A stretch of 64,000 bases of DNA from Balanoglossus misakiensis. Its lineage: Eukaryota; Hemichordata. Positions within the stretch are counted from its first letter, which is position 1. Each line of letters starts with the position of its first letter. The stretch spans positions 4,278,001 through 4,342,000 of the forward strand of contig CM082582.2 of assembly GCA_040954595.2 (NCBI GenBank), read 5' to 3'. Both the position numbers and the translations under genes were made by a program. Below are positions 13,091 to 26,500 of the stretch, piece after piece. The notes under the pieces are model-generated. The model saw only the letters and a list, made by a program, of their open reading frames with translations, ran no database searches and was not told the origin of the DNA.

Positions 13091-14392
13091 ATGGAATCTC
13101 GACTTCGATCAGGGGTGCTTTCCTGGTGGTTAGTGGTGACCATAAAATGGTTAGCCATGAGTCCCGAACCAAGTTACTGTAAGTTCATTAAGTTTATCCT
13201 AAAATGTTGATTTGTTAGATCTTACATGAGAAGCTTTTTGTTATTTAAAACGGCTGTAGGAGAGAGACACATTCACTGAGGCTTCGCGCCTTTTAGTCGG
13301 AAGCGGACGACACAGGCAGCAAAGTTATCGTCTGCAAATATTTTGACTATTTATTTTGGCCTCTGATGTTGGCTGCGTCGTGTTCATTTGATGTTATTTG
13401 TTAGAGCACAGGTTCTGGTGCCTTTTAGTTGTCATGCTAACGCAAAAACAGTAAGGATAATATCCTAGGTGTTGGAAATGAGTTTTTTTTTCAACGGGCC
13501 CATGATCGTGCGACATCATGACTGCAGTAAAGTCGTCTGGAGTAGGAAGACTCTGCAGACAAACCCAACAAAAAACCCTGGCGTGGAACCGTCAAGGCGA
13601 CGTAGCAGACAAATCACTTTTCAGCTTCAATTTTGAACAGAATACTCGTAAAATTACCCCATTAAACTGTCAGCAATTAATTAAAATATTCCGTATTTTC
13701 CTTGAAATAATATCACCTCGACGGATGGAATCACCTGGCCTGCAGCCCTCTCAGTCTAAGCCCATGCAAAGGTATAGGGCCGCTGAAATCGTCAAATTCA
13801 ATATTGATTCAAATCTTTTGAAAATTATGTTTGTTAGAGGGCACACTGTGTAGCAAAGAATACATCCCGTTCAGGTTGACTTCTTGTTGAAATTTTGTGT
13901 ACTAATATAAGGCGTGAAGACGCTTCGTTTCATAGGTAAGATTAAGAAGCTATCCGATGTAAAACTGTCACTCACTGTGTTTAAAATTGAAGTTGAAGTT
14001 GAAAAGTGGATTTCGAGTTTTGTCTACTACGTTTTATGCCAGTGTTTTGTCTGTTGGGTTTCGTCAGCCAACAAATAATTTTTGTTCCAGCCTGTGCATA
14101 TTTCCATATGGTAGTCACAACTCTTGGTATTTACTGGCAGAAAGGAAAAGCTTTATTGTGTTAGCTATAAAGAATCACATGAGGGTTAGACAAACACCCT
14201 GACTGGCTTGAAAAAAAAAACTTGTTTGCTAGGGCAGACTGCACATGATCCGTATCTGCAACTAGCTCTCTGTGGATGTGATGTGATGTCCAATGACACT
14301 TACTACAGAATTATTTTTATTTTTAGGTGAACTCCAGACTGGTAAGTTATCAACTGTTTACATTATGCAAGTAATCAGTTTTCTATCAGTGT

Positions 14393-14478
<86 letters not shown>

Positions 14479-14488
14479 ATGATCATCA

Positions 14489-14532
<44 letters not shown>

Positions 14533-17500
14533 TCATCATCATCATCAACAACAACAAAAAAAAAAAACGAAACATAATTTCTCTGTTCCCTGTGCAACCA
14601 CTACATTCATTATACAGTCAAACCTGTCTATAGTGACCAGTCAAGGGACTTTACCAAACTGGCCTTTATAGACAGGTGGTCTTTATAGACAGGTTAATTT
14701 ATACACATGTAAATTGTACAGGGACTGTAGCTAAGTGGCCACTATATAGAGGTGGTCACTATATAGAGGTGGTCACTAACACAGGTTTGACTGTATTACT
14801 GTCTGGGAGCACATTGACATCATTTTTGATATATAGCCTCCATTAACTCTCTAACATAAAATAACAAACAAATGTACAATGTAATGGTTCGGTAAATTAT
14901 GTCATATAAATTTTGAGAATATTTGCAAGTTATAGATGTTTGCTCTAGTTAGTTTTGGCAGATAACAAGTCTGAATTCAGTGACAACAAATTAGCCAAAT
15001 GTTAGGGATTATTCGGTCATTATATGTTCAACTATTTTCCCCAAACCCAGTTTGATTGTTTTTTGTGCTATTTGCGCAACAGGATAGATATAGCAACCAT
15101 TGAAGCTAACACAGTACATTTAATAACAAATTTGTCAAAAGACAGTACATTTAATAACAAATTTATCAAAAGAGAGTATTGACACTCAAATCTATGAATG
15201 AGAGTAACATTTTCCACATACATTTCTTCAGGAATTCACCAATGTTACATTTTAACTGTGATTCTTGCATATTTCAGAACTACATGTATTGAATACAGGA
15301 CCCAAGAAGATTGGAGATGATGTCACATTCCTGATATTCACCAAAAACAGTGTACCATCAACTCCGTTTGAAATAGACTTTGGTGATGATTCAACTCCTG
15401 TAGAGTTTCCTTTACCTATTGAGAGCTCAGACATCAGTGGTTATTTAATGAGCTGGATGGAGCTGACATTCGACCCAAGGGAGTTCCAGAAAGTAGTTAT
15501 TGCTCATTCCTACAGCGAGAGTGGCACATACACAGCAACTGTTACTGGGAATGGTCTCTTTGCAGAGACCGATGTTTTCATCGATAACGTATTCTGTCTC
15601 CCACCTGTTGTTGAAATCAAAGGAGGAGGCTTGAATTATCCAACTGCTGCCACCTATGCAAAGTATGCTCGTTTCAAGCTATCTGCTTATGTCTTTTCCG
15701 ACTGTGAGTTCCGGAAAGACATCACTTACCGATGGAAAGTTTTCAGTGTTACTGCCGAAGATTCGCCATTGACTACTACCTACCGTCTGCAAGTCGGAAA
15801 AAGACTCAGAGAAATCATTGTACCTGATCATTCCCTAGTTTATGGTCATTACGTTTTTCAACTGACAACATCGGTTATTGACAACAATGATAGACTTTGG
15901 ACAAACTTGCAAAATACATGGATTGAAATCATCCCATCTAAATTAGAGCCAAGTATTATCGGTGGCTCATATAGGACAACAGGTAGGTTTTTCTTCAGCT
16001 ATCCCTTAAATGTATAGAACATTATGATGGCGTCAAAATTTATATAATGCAACTTGTGCATTTCCAATTCAGACTTTCTGTATAAAAAAAATCCATGGCT
16101 TTCATTCCATTTTGCTGACAAGATGACATTGTTTAACTGGCTGATTTGACATTCTATCTGCTTATTCCTTAATATTCTAAAGTCAACATTTCTTAGCATA
16201 ATACCACTTGTACTTTTTGCAGGGCGGATTTCCACTGTAATTATTGATGCATCTGAATCCAAGGACCCTGATTTTACAGATCAGCACGAAGGCTTATCTT
16301 TTCACTGGTTGTGCAAACTGCCAAGTGAAACTTTCCCGGAAGCTTTGAATCTTACACAGTTCTCGACTTCAGGCAAGTTGGTGCATGATATTTACACCTA
16401 ATAAACGTAGTTGCCTGATTATAATGTTTAAGGAAATATTGAAGCATTCAAATGGCTAGGCAATAGCTAGTTGCTAAGGAAAAAATTGAACAGACACATC
16501 TTTTGCTTTTATTTACAAATGTGCATAAAATCCTGAGTGGTAAATGTGCACAACGTCCTGATATTTTGAAATTTGAAATAGAAGGTACATTGATTAGGCT
16601 TTTTGTACAAGATGACATTTTTTTTGAAGGGATGAATGATTATCCACTCTTAGTGAGCACTATAATGATGTGACATAATCATTCGTTGTGTAGGTGGCTG
16701 CTTTAGTCAAGGAATGTACCTGAGTGAGCACTATAACAATGTAACATGGGTGTTGCAGACTGCTACCTTGCAACCTAACATGACATACGTCATCCGTCTG
16801 TGGTTATCAAAACCTGGAAGAGAAGATGCTTTTGTAGATCAAGCTATCCGTGTTCTCTCTAGCCAGCCACCAAATATTCTACTCACGTTAGTATCAACTT
16901 TTAAGCCTCTTACTTTTGTTATTTTCATGTTATTGTGTATGCATACATTTTGCCCACTATCAGGAAATCAGAAACTGCAATGAAGCAATCATGTCATTTT
17001 TTGAGGAACTGCAGGGTTTACACCAAGGGCCAGCCCAGCAGCACTGCCATTTCATCTTCCATTAGTCTGCCATACATTCTTTAAATAAAAATTTGGACAG
17101 CATAAAACAACTTGTATCCAAATTTCAGAGTCAAAATATTTTTGACTTTGTGATTCATTTGTCTGATGTGTTCTTTTTCAAAAGATGTGTAAACAATTGC
17201 GATAAAGACTTGAATCCTTCGAGAAGATTTCTTCTAAATGGACAGTGCACTGATTGTACAAGGACTGAACGACCCACATATAGATGGTATCTGAAGTCAA
17301 GTGAGCTCAACACCAAACAGACACTTCACTGGACCAATGAAACTACAACTGGTAGAGATGGCCCTAATATGGTAATCAATTCTGGAGTGTTTGAAACCAC
17401 AAAACCAGAATATTACACTATTGGAATAAGAGGTAATATAAGCTAAAAAATCTTAATTAATGTAGATTTTACCTCAAAAGCCATATTCTGGATCTTTTTC

Positions 17501-20500
17501 TTGAGGTAATTTTAGGTTATTCTCTCAAAATTAAGAATAAATATTGGGGATCACTGCACAAACTTTTGAATGAGAGAGAAAATTTTCTCAAATTTGAAAT
17601 TCCTATCTTGTATATAAATAACACCTTCACTAATTAGAACACACCTTGTCCGAAAAGCAGACCAATGTATCATTTTTTTTGCATATGACTAAACTAGATT
17701 TCGTTGATAGTTATTGCCTGTAACTGCAATGTTAAACAGCAGCAACAAGTCGCATTGTTTCATTGCACTCTAATATCTCCCATTTTATATTGTATACTTT
17801 TTGTCCTCTACAGTAACAAGCACTGATGGATTAAGTGCAGTGGCTGAGTACAACTTCAGAATAAACCCACCATCAGTTGCTACTTGTGATGTCACTCCTT
17901 CAGAGGGAACAGTCTTTACAACCATGTTCACTCTTGTATGCTCCGGCTTTGTGGTTACAACTGATTACAGTGTCACTGGTAGGTATTCAAGTTTTGGCGT
18001 TCGCACAATTTGGCTTAATTGTTTGTGTCCATACAGTGTCTTTGAGAGTCAATACTGTACACAAGGAAACCAAACCAGTCAAATTTCAAAACACAAGGAT
18101 AGCACTTGGGGCAATAAGAGTATTCCGGTTATCCATATTTAACAGCCCAAAGTTCACATGCTGTGGGCACAAAAAATCAGCAATCCAAGCAGACCCTTGG
18201 GTTTACTAAAACCACTGAATCTCAGAGAGAGAGAGGGGTAGGGTATGGGGGAAGGGTCGTAAGCATCTATCACTTGAATACCTAGGTAAATTCTGATCAT
18301 AATAATAAAACTTTATTGTCAACAAGTGTTGAAAATTCTCTTCAGCTCATCAACAACATTGAAAATATAGAAAAAAATATAAAGCTAACAATCACATGTA
18401 GGTTGGAAAAACTCCATGCGCTGAAAAAACTCTAGTGATTTGCTAGCTGCTAGGGCAGACCCACAAGACCCGTACCTGAAACTAGTTCATGTGATGCACA
18501 AATCCACTGTGACATACTACAAAATTTCTTTTTTTTTCTAGTAAGTGTCTCAACCTCTTTGGGAGAGTGGAGTGCCTGGCCAGACTGCCCAGTGACATGT
18601 GGTCTTGCATTTCATCACAGGAGTCGCAAGTGTAACATCCCACCACCTTCAGAATTTGACCTCATTTGTACAAGTGATGACTACATCCAGACGAAAGCTT
18701 GCATTAATACAACTTGTGCTAGTAAGTTAGCAACTGTTTACATTTTCTCTGGTTAATTTTGGTGGATAACCAGGTCTGAATTCAGTGTCAAGAACGTACT
18801 AGGGATTTTTTAGTCGTTATATGGTCAAATATTTTCCCAGAACCCGGTTTTGTGTATATTGCGCTACATGTATTTGCACAATAAGACAGAAGCAACCGTT
18901 GATGCTAACTCAGTACATTTAATAACAAATTTGTCAAAAGAGAGTTACTGACACTCAAATCTATGAATGAGAATAACATTTTGCAAATATATTTCTGCAC
19001 CATTACATTTTAACTGTGATTCTTGCATATTTCAGAACTACATGTATTGAATACAGGACCCAAGAAGATAGGAGATGATGTCGCATTCCTGATTTTCACC
19101 AAAAACAGTGTACCATCAACTCCGTTTGAAATAGACTTTGGTGATGATTCAACTCCTGTGGAATTTCCTTTACCTATTGAGAGCTCAGACATCAGTGGCT
19201 ATTTAACTAGCTGGATGGAGCTGACATTCGACCCAAGGCAATTCCAGAAAGTAGTTATTGCTCATTCCTACAGCGAGAGTGGCACGTACACAGCAATTGT
19301 TACTGGGAATGGTCTCTTTGCAGAGTCAGATGTCTTCATCAACAACATATTCTGTCGCCTACCTGTTGTTGAAATCAAAGGAGGAGGCTCTAATTATTCA
19401 ACTGCTACAACCTATCCAAAGTATGATCGTTTCATGCTATCTACTTATGTCATTACCGACTGTCAGTTTCGGAAAGGTATTGTTTACCGATGGCAAATTT
19501 TCAATGTTACTACCGAAGATTCACCATTAACTGATGTCTATCATCTGCAAGTGCGACGAACACTCAGAGATATCCTTGTACCTGGCTATTCCCTGGATTA
19601 CGGTCATTACGTTTTCAAACTGACAACATCGGTAATTGACACTAATGGTAGACATTGGTCGAACTCGGACGAGACATGGATCGAAATCATTCAATCTGAA
19701 TTAATGCCAAGTATTAGCGGTGGCTCATTTAGGACAACAGGTGAGTTTTTGTTAAGCTGTCATTTAAAGGGAAGTTCTTGTACCATAAAGCGATGCGATT
19801 GCATGCGAGGGTGTCCCCCTTGGTTAACACATTTCCCGGAACGCCTCATTAATCTCTGCAAAATAAAAATGGTTGCTATGGATGATAGCTCAGAGAGTTT
19901 CACTGAAAGTACAGTTTCAACTATAATGGTGACCAGGTTGTGTTTGTGCGAGAGGGTGGTTTCAGCAAGACTGACATGAGACGACATTATGATTAGTACT
20001 AGCTTTTCATCCCATTTTGCCAACAAGATGAAATTCTATCTAATATGTTTATAATTGGCTGATTTAAAATTCAATCTCTGTAATATGTTAAAGTCAACAT
20101 ATCCATAATACCAACTTGTTTCTTTTGCAGGGTGGAATTCAAATTTAATTATTGATGCATCTGAATCCAAGAACCCTGATTTTACAGATCAGCTCGAAGG
20201 CTTATCTTTTCACTGGTTGTGCAAACTGCCAAATGAAACTTTCCCAGAAGCTCTGAATCTTGCACAGTTCTCGGCTTCAGGTGAGTTGATGCATGATATT
20301 TACACTAATTAACGTAGTTGCCTGGTTATAAAGTTGAAGCATTCAAATGGCTAAGCAACAGTTGAAACACCTGAGTGGTAAATGTGCATAGCTGACTTCC
20401 TGACATTTTGAGTTTTAAAATAGGAGTTACATTGATCAGGCTTTTTGTACAAAATGACATTGTTTTTAAGAGACGAATAATTATCAATTCTGTTATGATG

Positions 20501-23500
20501 AAATTTTGGAGGGCTTTAATGGCAATATCTCATATGTCATTATTGTCAATCAACAATTCATTTTCAAGTTCAAAGCATCTCCAGTATAGCCATCTTGCTG
20601 GATATCATTCTATCATTCTTTGTGTATGGTAGGTGGCTGTTTTAGTCAAGGAATGTACCTGAGTGAGCACTATAACAATGTGACATGGGTGTTGCAGACT
20701 GCTACCTTGCAACCTAACATGACATACGTCATCCGTCTGTGGTTATCAAAACCTGGAAGAGAAGATTCTTTTGTAGATCAAGCTATCCGTGTCCTCTCTA
20801 GCCAGCCACCAAATATTCTACTCACGTTAGTATCCACTTCTAAGCCTCTTCCTTTTGTTATTTTCATATTTGTGTGTATGCATATAAAAAATCCGAAAAT
20901 ATTATTTAGTGATCATGTAATTTTTTGAAGAACTGGTTTTATAAACAGTCCTTGTTTCTGGATGTCATGTGATGCATACCTATAATTATTTCTGCAGCCA
21001 ATACCAGACACTGCCTGTTTTGCACATTTCATTACAATAAAAGGTATTCTTTATTAGTCTTTAAACAAAATCATGTATGTAATTATAGATCAATGCACAC
21101 TGTGTTAACAACTGAATGAGCCAAAATTAAGTTGACCAAGAGCCAGCCTAGCAGCGCCGCCATTTTATATTCCGTTAATATAATCTATCATACATTCTTT
21201 AAGCATAAAGTAAAATCTGGACAAAGTGCAATAACTTGATGTATTAAATTTCAAAGTTGATATGTTTTTGACTTTGTGATTTGTGTACGGTAGATGACGT
21301 CACATTGTTTGATGTGTTCCTTTTAAACAGATGTTTGAAGAATTGCAATCCAGAGATGAATCCTTCTAGAAGACTTCTTTTAAGTGGACAGTGCACTGAT
21401 TGTACAAGGAATTCACAAACCAAATATAGATGGTATCTGAAGACAAGTGAACTCAACACCAAACAGACTCTTGACTGGGCCACTGAAACTACAACTGGTA
21501 GAGATGGCCCTATTCTGGTAATCAATTCTGGAGTGTTTGCAACCACAAAACCAGAATATTACACCATTGGAATAAGAGGTAAAAACAAGAGGTGAAATAT
21601 CGTAATTAAGGTAGATTGTACCTCAAAAGCCACATTCTTGAACTTTTGCTCAGGGTAAATTTAGATTATTATGTTCTCTTAAAATTAAAAATAAATATGG
21701 GGATGAATGCAAAATTTTGAATGAGTGAGAAAGTTTTTTTCTCAAATTTGAAAATCATGTTTCCACGCCTTCACTAATCAGAACACACCTTGTCCCAAAC
21801 GTGTACCACCAATATATCATTTTTGTGTGTGACTTATTGAATTTGCCTGTACCTGCAAATATTAAACAACAGCAACAACAAGTCATGATGTTTCATTGCA
21901 CTAACTGTATAATGATTTATGAAGATTCATTTTGTATTTTGTATATGTATAGTGGATTAGAGATGTACATTATTTCAAATATTCTACCATTTTATATTGA
22001 ATACTTGTTATCTTTTGTAGTAACAAGTAACAGTGGAGTAAGTGCAGTGGCCGAGTACAGCTTCAAAACAAACACACCACCATCACTTGGTACTTGCGAT
22101 GTCACTCCTTCAGAGGGGACAGTCTTTACAACCAAGTTCACTCTTGTATGCTCTGGCTTTACGGATACAAATACACCCCTGACTTATGAATACTATGCTG
22201 TCACTGGTAGGGATCCAAGTTTCGGTGTTCGCACCCCTGCAAGGTCTTCGGGTAGGTCTGTCAGATATGTACGGTGTGATACTTAGGTGGCACTGTAGTT
22301 TCGTTGACCACATTTCACACATATTTGTCTCATGCTGACACTTGATATATTAATTAGGAAACTCATCTTGGTGAAAAATATGAGCATTCCAAAACTTCAT
22401 GTCATGTCTAAGTAACATTATTATATTATTAAACTTTTCCCTCAGAGTTTTAATTCATTTCACTTTTGTCAACATTGGAGAAATCATATCTAGTTCTCTC
22501 TCTCTATCTGACAAACACATGTAAAAAATTTGAGCATTCTATTTTGTCTTTGCCATCAACGCTAACAGAAAAATCAATTTCTTTTTATTTATAACATTGT
22601 AGGTACTTTACTGTATCATGGTCCTGATAACACAATAACTGATATTATGCTTCCTGTTGGTATTGAAAGAAGAAACTATGTGATAAAAATTAGAATTAAA
22701 GTGTCTGACTCTCTTGGTTCCAGTACTCAAACCTCTGTTGATGTAACAGTAAGTCAAATCAAATAATTTTTCACAGTGTCATTGTGGTGGCCAAGCAGTA
22801 TAACAGCATGAAAATGAGATAGGATGTGAAGATGACGAGTGGCGTGCATGTTGTGAAAACTCATTTCAAAGCAAGATGCAAAACAAAGAAATTTGGATTA
22901 ATGACCAATTACACCACAAACTTTTGGAAGAAAGGGTGTTGTTTTTCCCATTTATGTCCTTTTTGTAATTGTACAAATTTCACATTCAATTGTAACTGCA
23001 AACATTGAAAATATTTTTTATGCAAAGCCATAGCAACATGCTATTTCACAGAATGCTTTGTTGATGTTTAGAGAATCTTGAACTTTTGGTATGAGGTTTA
23101 CTTTCAAGAGTTAAACTTAGTTTCCAAATAATTTGTATGTACGGTAGGTTCGTGAGCCAGGCGTAGGTGATGAAGATGTTCTTGTGGATGTGATGAATTT
23201 AGCCACTGGTGAAAACGCAGAATTGAAACAACTGCTAAATTCAGGTGATCTACAAGCTGCATCACAGCTAATCACCATGGTAACATCAGTCCTGAATACT
23301 GAAGATGCTCATACAGATACTCATGATGGAGATCATGGCACACAAGAATCTCGACAGGTGTGGTAAATTCAAATCTCCTTTTTAGGGTATAATTTTTTTT
23401 TTGCATTTAATTGAAACTAGTTCAGAATATCTATTTCAGCTCTCTGGTATTATTTGTACTGTGAAAATGGGTTTAAACTTTATTGGGCCATTTCCTTCAA

Positions 23501-26500
23501 GACAAGTATTGTTACTGTACACTTGTCAAGTAGATGTGAGTTATCTCTCTGTTTGAATCTGTATATGTTTCGTTATCGGTTAAATTAAAAGATTCGTGAA
23601 GACATCATCCTTGATTTGGAAGATGTAGAGGTGACGAGTGTGGAAGATGTACAACAGAAAGCAACGGCCTTAGTCCATTTAACTCAAAGTGAAGCAGAAG
23701 TCTCCCAACAAGCACAGGTAAAAAGAATGGAAGTAACATTAATGAAACAGCCACAGAAAAAAATCCCAGCAAATACAGCACATGGCTATAAGTATTACAA
23801 TAGATACTGTACCTTATATATATCTGCAACATGTGGTACAAATAAAAGCTACATTTAGCAGAAAAGTGACATGATAACATTAATTTTGTTTTCTTGATAT
23901 GCATGTTTAAAATGGTTAGCATTGTGTATTATTTTATCCCAATGCCAGAATGGCAATTCTATCAGCGTTACAAACATTTAAACAATACTTTCATCTAAAT
24001 GTTCTTGTATTTCTGTAGATTTCAGCCTCTAAGGGAATGAAAGAGATGGGAACTATTCTAAAGCAGCAGTCTTTAGAAAATACTGACAGTGAACTCATTG
24101 AAGAGACAGCTTCTGTACTTCTCTATGGCATCAACAACATAGTAGATGCCGTTTCTTTATCTGTGCCATCCAACGCAAATGACAGAAGTGATGGTAATCA
24201 TACTGATGCAGTAAGTAATGCCATACTCTTGAATGGCAAAATTAAGGCAATATGCTGTATATAGAAACAATCATTTAGAATGCAATGTACCCGGTACTTT
24301 CCTGAGTGTCAACCGTGTAATAAAATAAAATCTGGTTTGTGACAACCAAGAGCGAAGTTTGTGAATCAAAATCCAGAAGTTTATGATGTTTGCATGGGCA
24401 AGGAGGAACATTACGGAAAAAACCTCAACAACGCATAATTTAAAAAAACATAACATCGACCAGGATAATTGGTTTAACAGACTTGTTAGTGAAAGTATTT
24501 AGTTGTCACAAAAAGTTATTGTTATGGGCCTTGCTTGGTAATACTTCCATCCAAAATTTAACTCCAATTTTATAAATTACAATGCCTTCAGTACAGGATG
24601 TGAGCTGATAATTGGTCCATACATGTATTTCTCACAGGAACATGACATGATACTTGATGTGTTTGAAGCCATCGATGATGTTGCAGATGCTGTATTGATG
24701 AACACATTAGCTGGGGAAGAGCCAACCATCCTGCAAAGTCACAGTATGTCAGTCCTGCTAAGTAAACAAGAACAGTGGGACATTGGCGGTAGTTTACTTG
24801 TTGACGATGATGGCTCCTCATTTCAGCTACCGTCCAGTGATGTCTTGTTTGTTGAAGATAGCATACACTCTGATGATGTTGTCGTTGTCAAGGTGAGGAC
24901 ATCAGGGAAATAGAAACATTGTTCCTCAATTTGTTTTGGTAAATTTAACAAGTGGTGAAGAAAATCTCTAAGTTAATTTTTTATTCAACAGTGAAATTCA
25001 CAATGCTTCATGATGCTGTAGTTATTGTCGTAGGTCTGATATTGCTTCAGTGCGTGTACATGTACTGTCAGTTTTCTTATGTATTCAACTCAGTAGCATG
25101 TCTTGTATATTCAGCAAGGATAACAAAATTTCTTGTCTGCTTTTGTTCAACAGATGCAACATTTTCAAGAAAATCTCTTCTCCTGGGCTGATACTGGCCA
25201 AAGTGTGACATCTACACTAAGTGGTCTACAACTGACCAGAGAAGATGAAAGTGTGATAGAAATGAAGAATTTGAGCACTCCAATTCAGATGTCAATACCA
25301 CAGCATGATCAGCAGATGGGATATCATGTCACATGGACTTTATCCAAAGATTCATTACAAATACAGAATATATTGGTTGACAGTGATGAGTCAGCTATTC
25401 TGATAGAAGTCAGTTCTGTAGATAGTCCTCTGGCCAGATTGGGTGTCTTCATTGGTTATGAAGTCGTCCCCACAGTTGACAGCCACCATATATTCCGTGA
25501 ATTACCATCTGGACAGGATGAGACAAATTCAAGCACCACCATTGTACAGCCATGGGAGCATTTTGGAAACGGTTCTTATGTGGTTGGTGTCAACCTGCAC
25601 CCTGAGGAGACCGTGTATGACGTTAAAGTGAATGCTTCGTTCTACATAACATCATGTATGTATTGGAATACTGATGACGAAAAATGGCAAACAAGTGGAT
25701 GCCAGGTAAAGGAATAGAATATTCATAATTAATTCCTTTAAATCAGCAGTGTTATTTTAACATGAAGCAATTACTAGCCCAGCTGACAATGGTATTTTTT
25801 CACGTGTCTTACCTGTAGAAATCCACACTACCGGTATATCGACCAAAAGATTTTACTTTTATCACCAGTAGCCTTATTGATTTTCATCAGTTTGACAACT
25901 GCGGCCACTAGAGTACATTTGAGTGAGTTTTCTCTGTCTGTTTGTTTTGTTAGGTGGATTCAAACTCAACAGCTAACGACGTCAAGTGTAACTGTAACCA
26001 TCTAAGTCTCTTTGGTTATCACTTGTCACCAGCAACTTTGATAATACCAACTTCTGTGACATTATCATCATCAACATCATCAACAACAACCTTAACAGAT
26101 TTGATAGATGACAGCTTGACATTCAAAGATATTGTGACTCATCCCATCATACTTGCCATGGCAGTTGTGTTTGTCATCTTTTTGGTGATTGCAGTATGGG
26201 CACTTTGGAAAGACCAAACAGATGTAAAGGTATTCCAAATTTACTATGAACTTGCAATTTGCATGCACTAAACCCCATCACCAGTACAGTGTGCCTTCTA
26301 TCAGACATATTTTTAAAATCTTTTTAGTCAATTTGAGGATTTCTTAAAATTTCTCTGAGTCAGCCCTATACCTTTGCATGTAGTGTGGATAATTTCCTTG
26401 AGTCATCAGTGAGTTTGTTGAGTCAGTGGCACGTCAGATGGGCTTTGAGGGCACTCTGATTCTTAGTCGGGGCTCTTTCATTAACGATGACTTTTTTGTC

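Larger units (their letters stand above)
14210..18010 (+). repeat. Internal tandem duplication of the polycystin gene, unit 1
   Basis: Unit 1 contains the intron ahead of the 15-nt microexon, the 705-, 150-, 193- and 248-nt exons, and a shortened 165-nt exon. Unit 2 (18418–22240) contains exons of exactly 705, 150, 193 and 248 nt in the same order with strongly similar introns. Unit 1 has acquired a CAT repeat and a small transposon in its first intron, has lost the last part of the REJ block, and uses a GC donor at 16373. Confidence 0.88.

Noticed and set aside
13518-13853. 111-codon open frame in polycystin intron 1
   Set aside because: Composition looks random, there are no domain-like motifs, and it does not join the neighbouring exons in phase with splice sites.
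14293-14577. Open frame encoding a long polyhistidine run
   Set aside because: It is only the CAT microsatellite read in one frame, inside an intron, with no flanking coding support.
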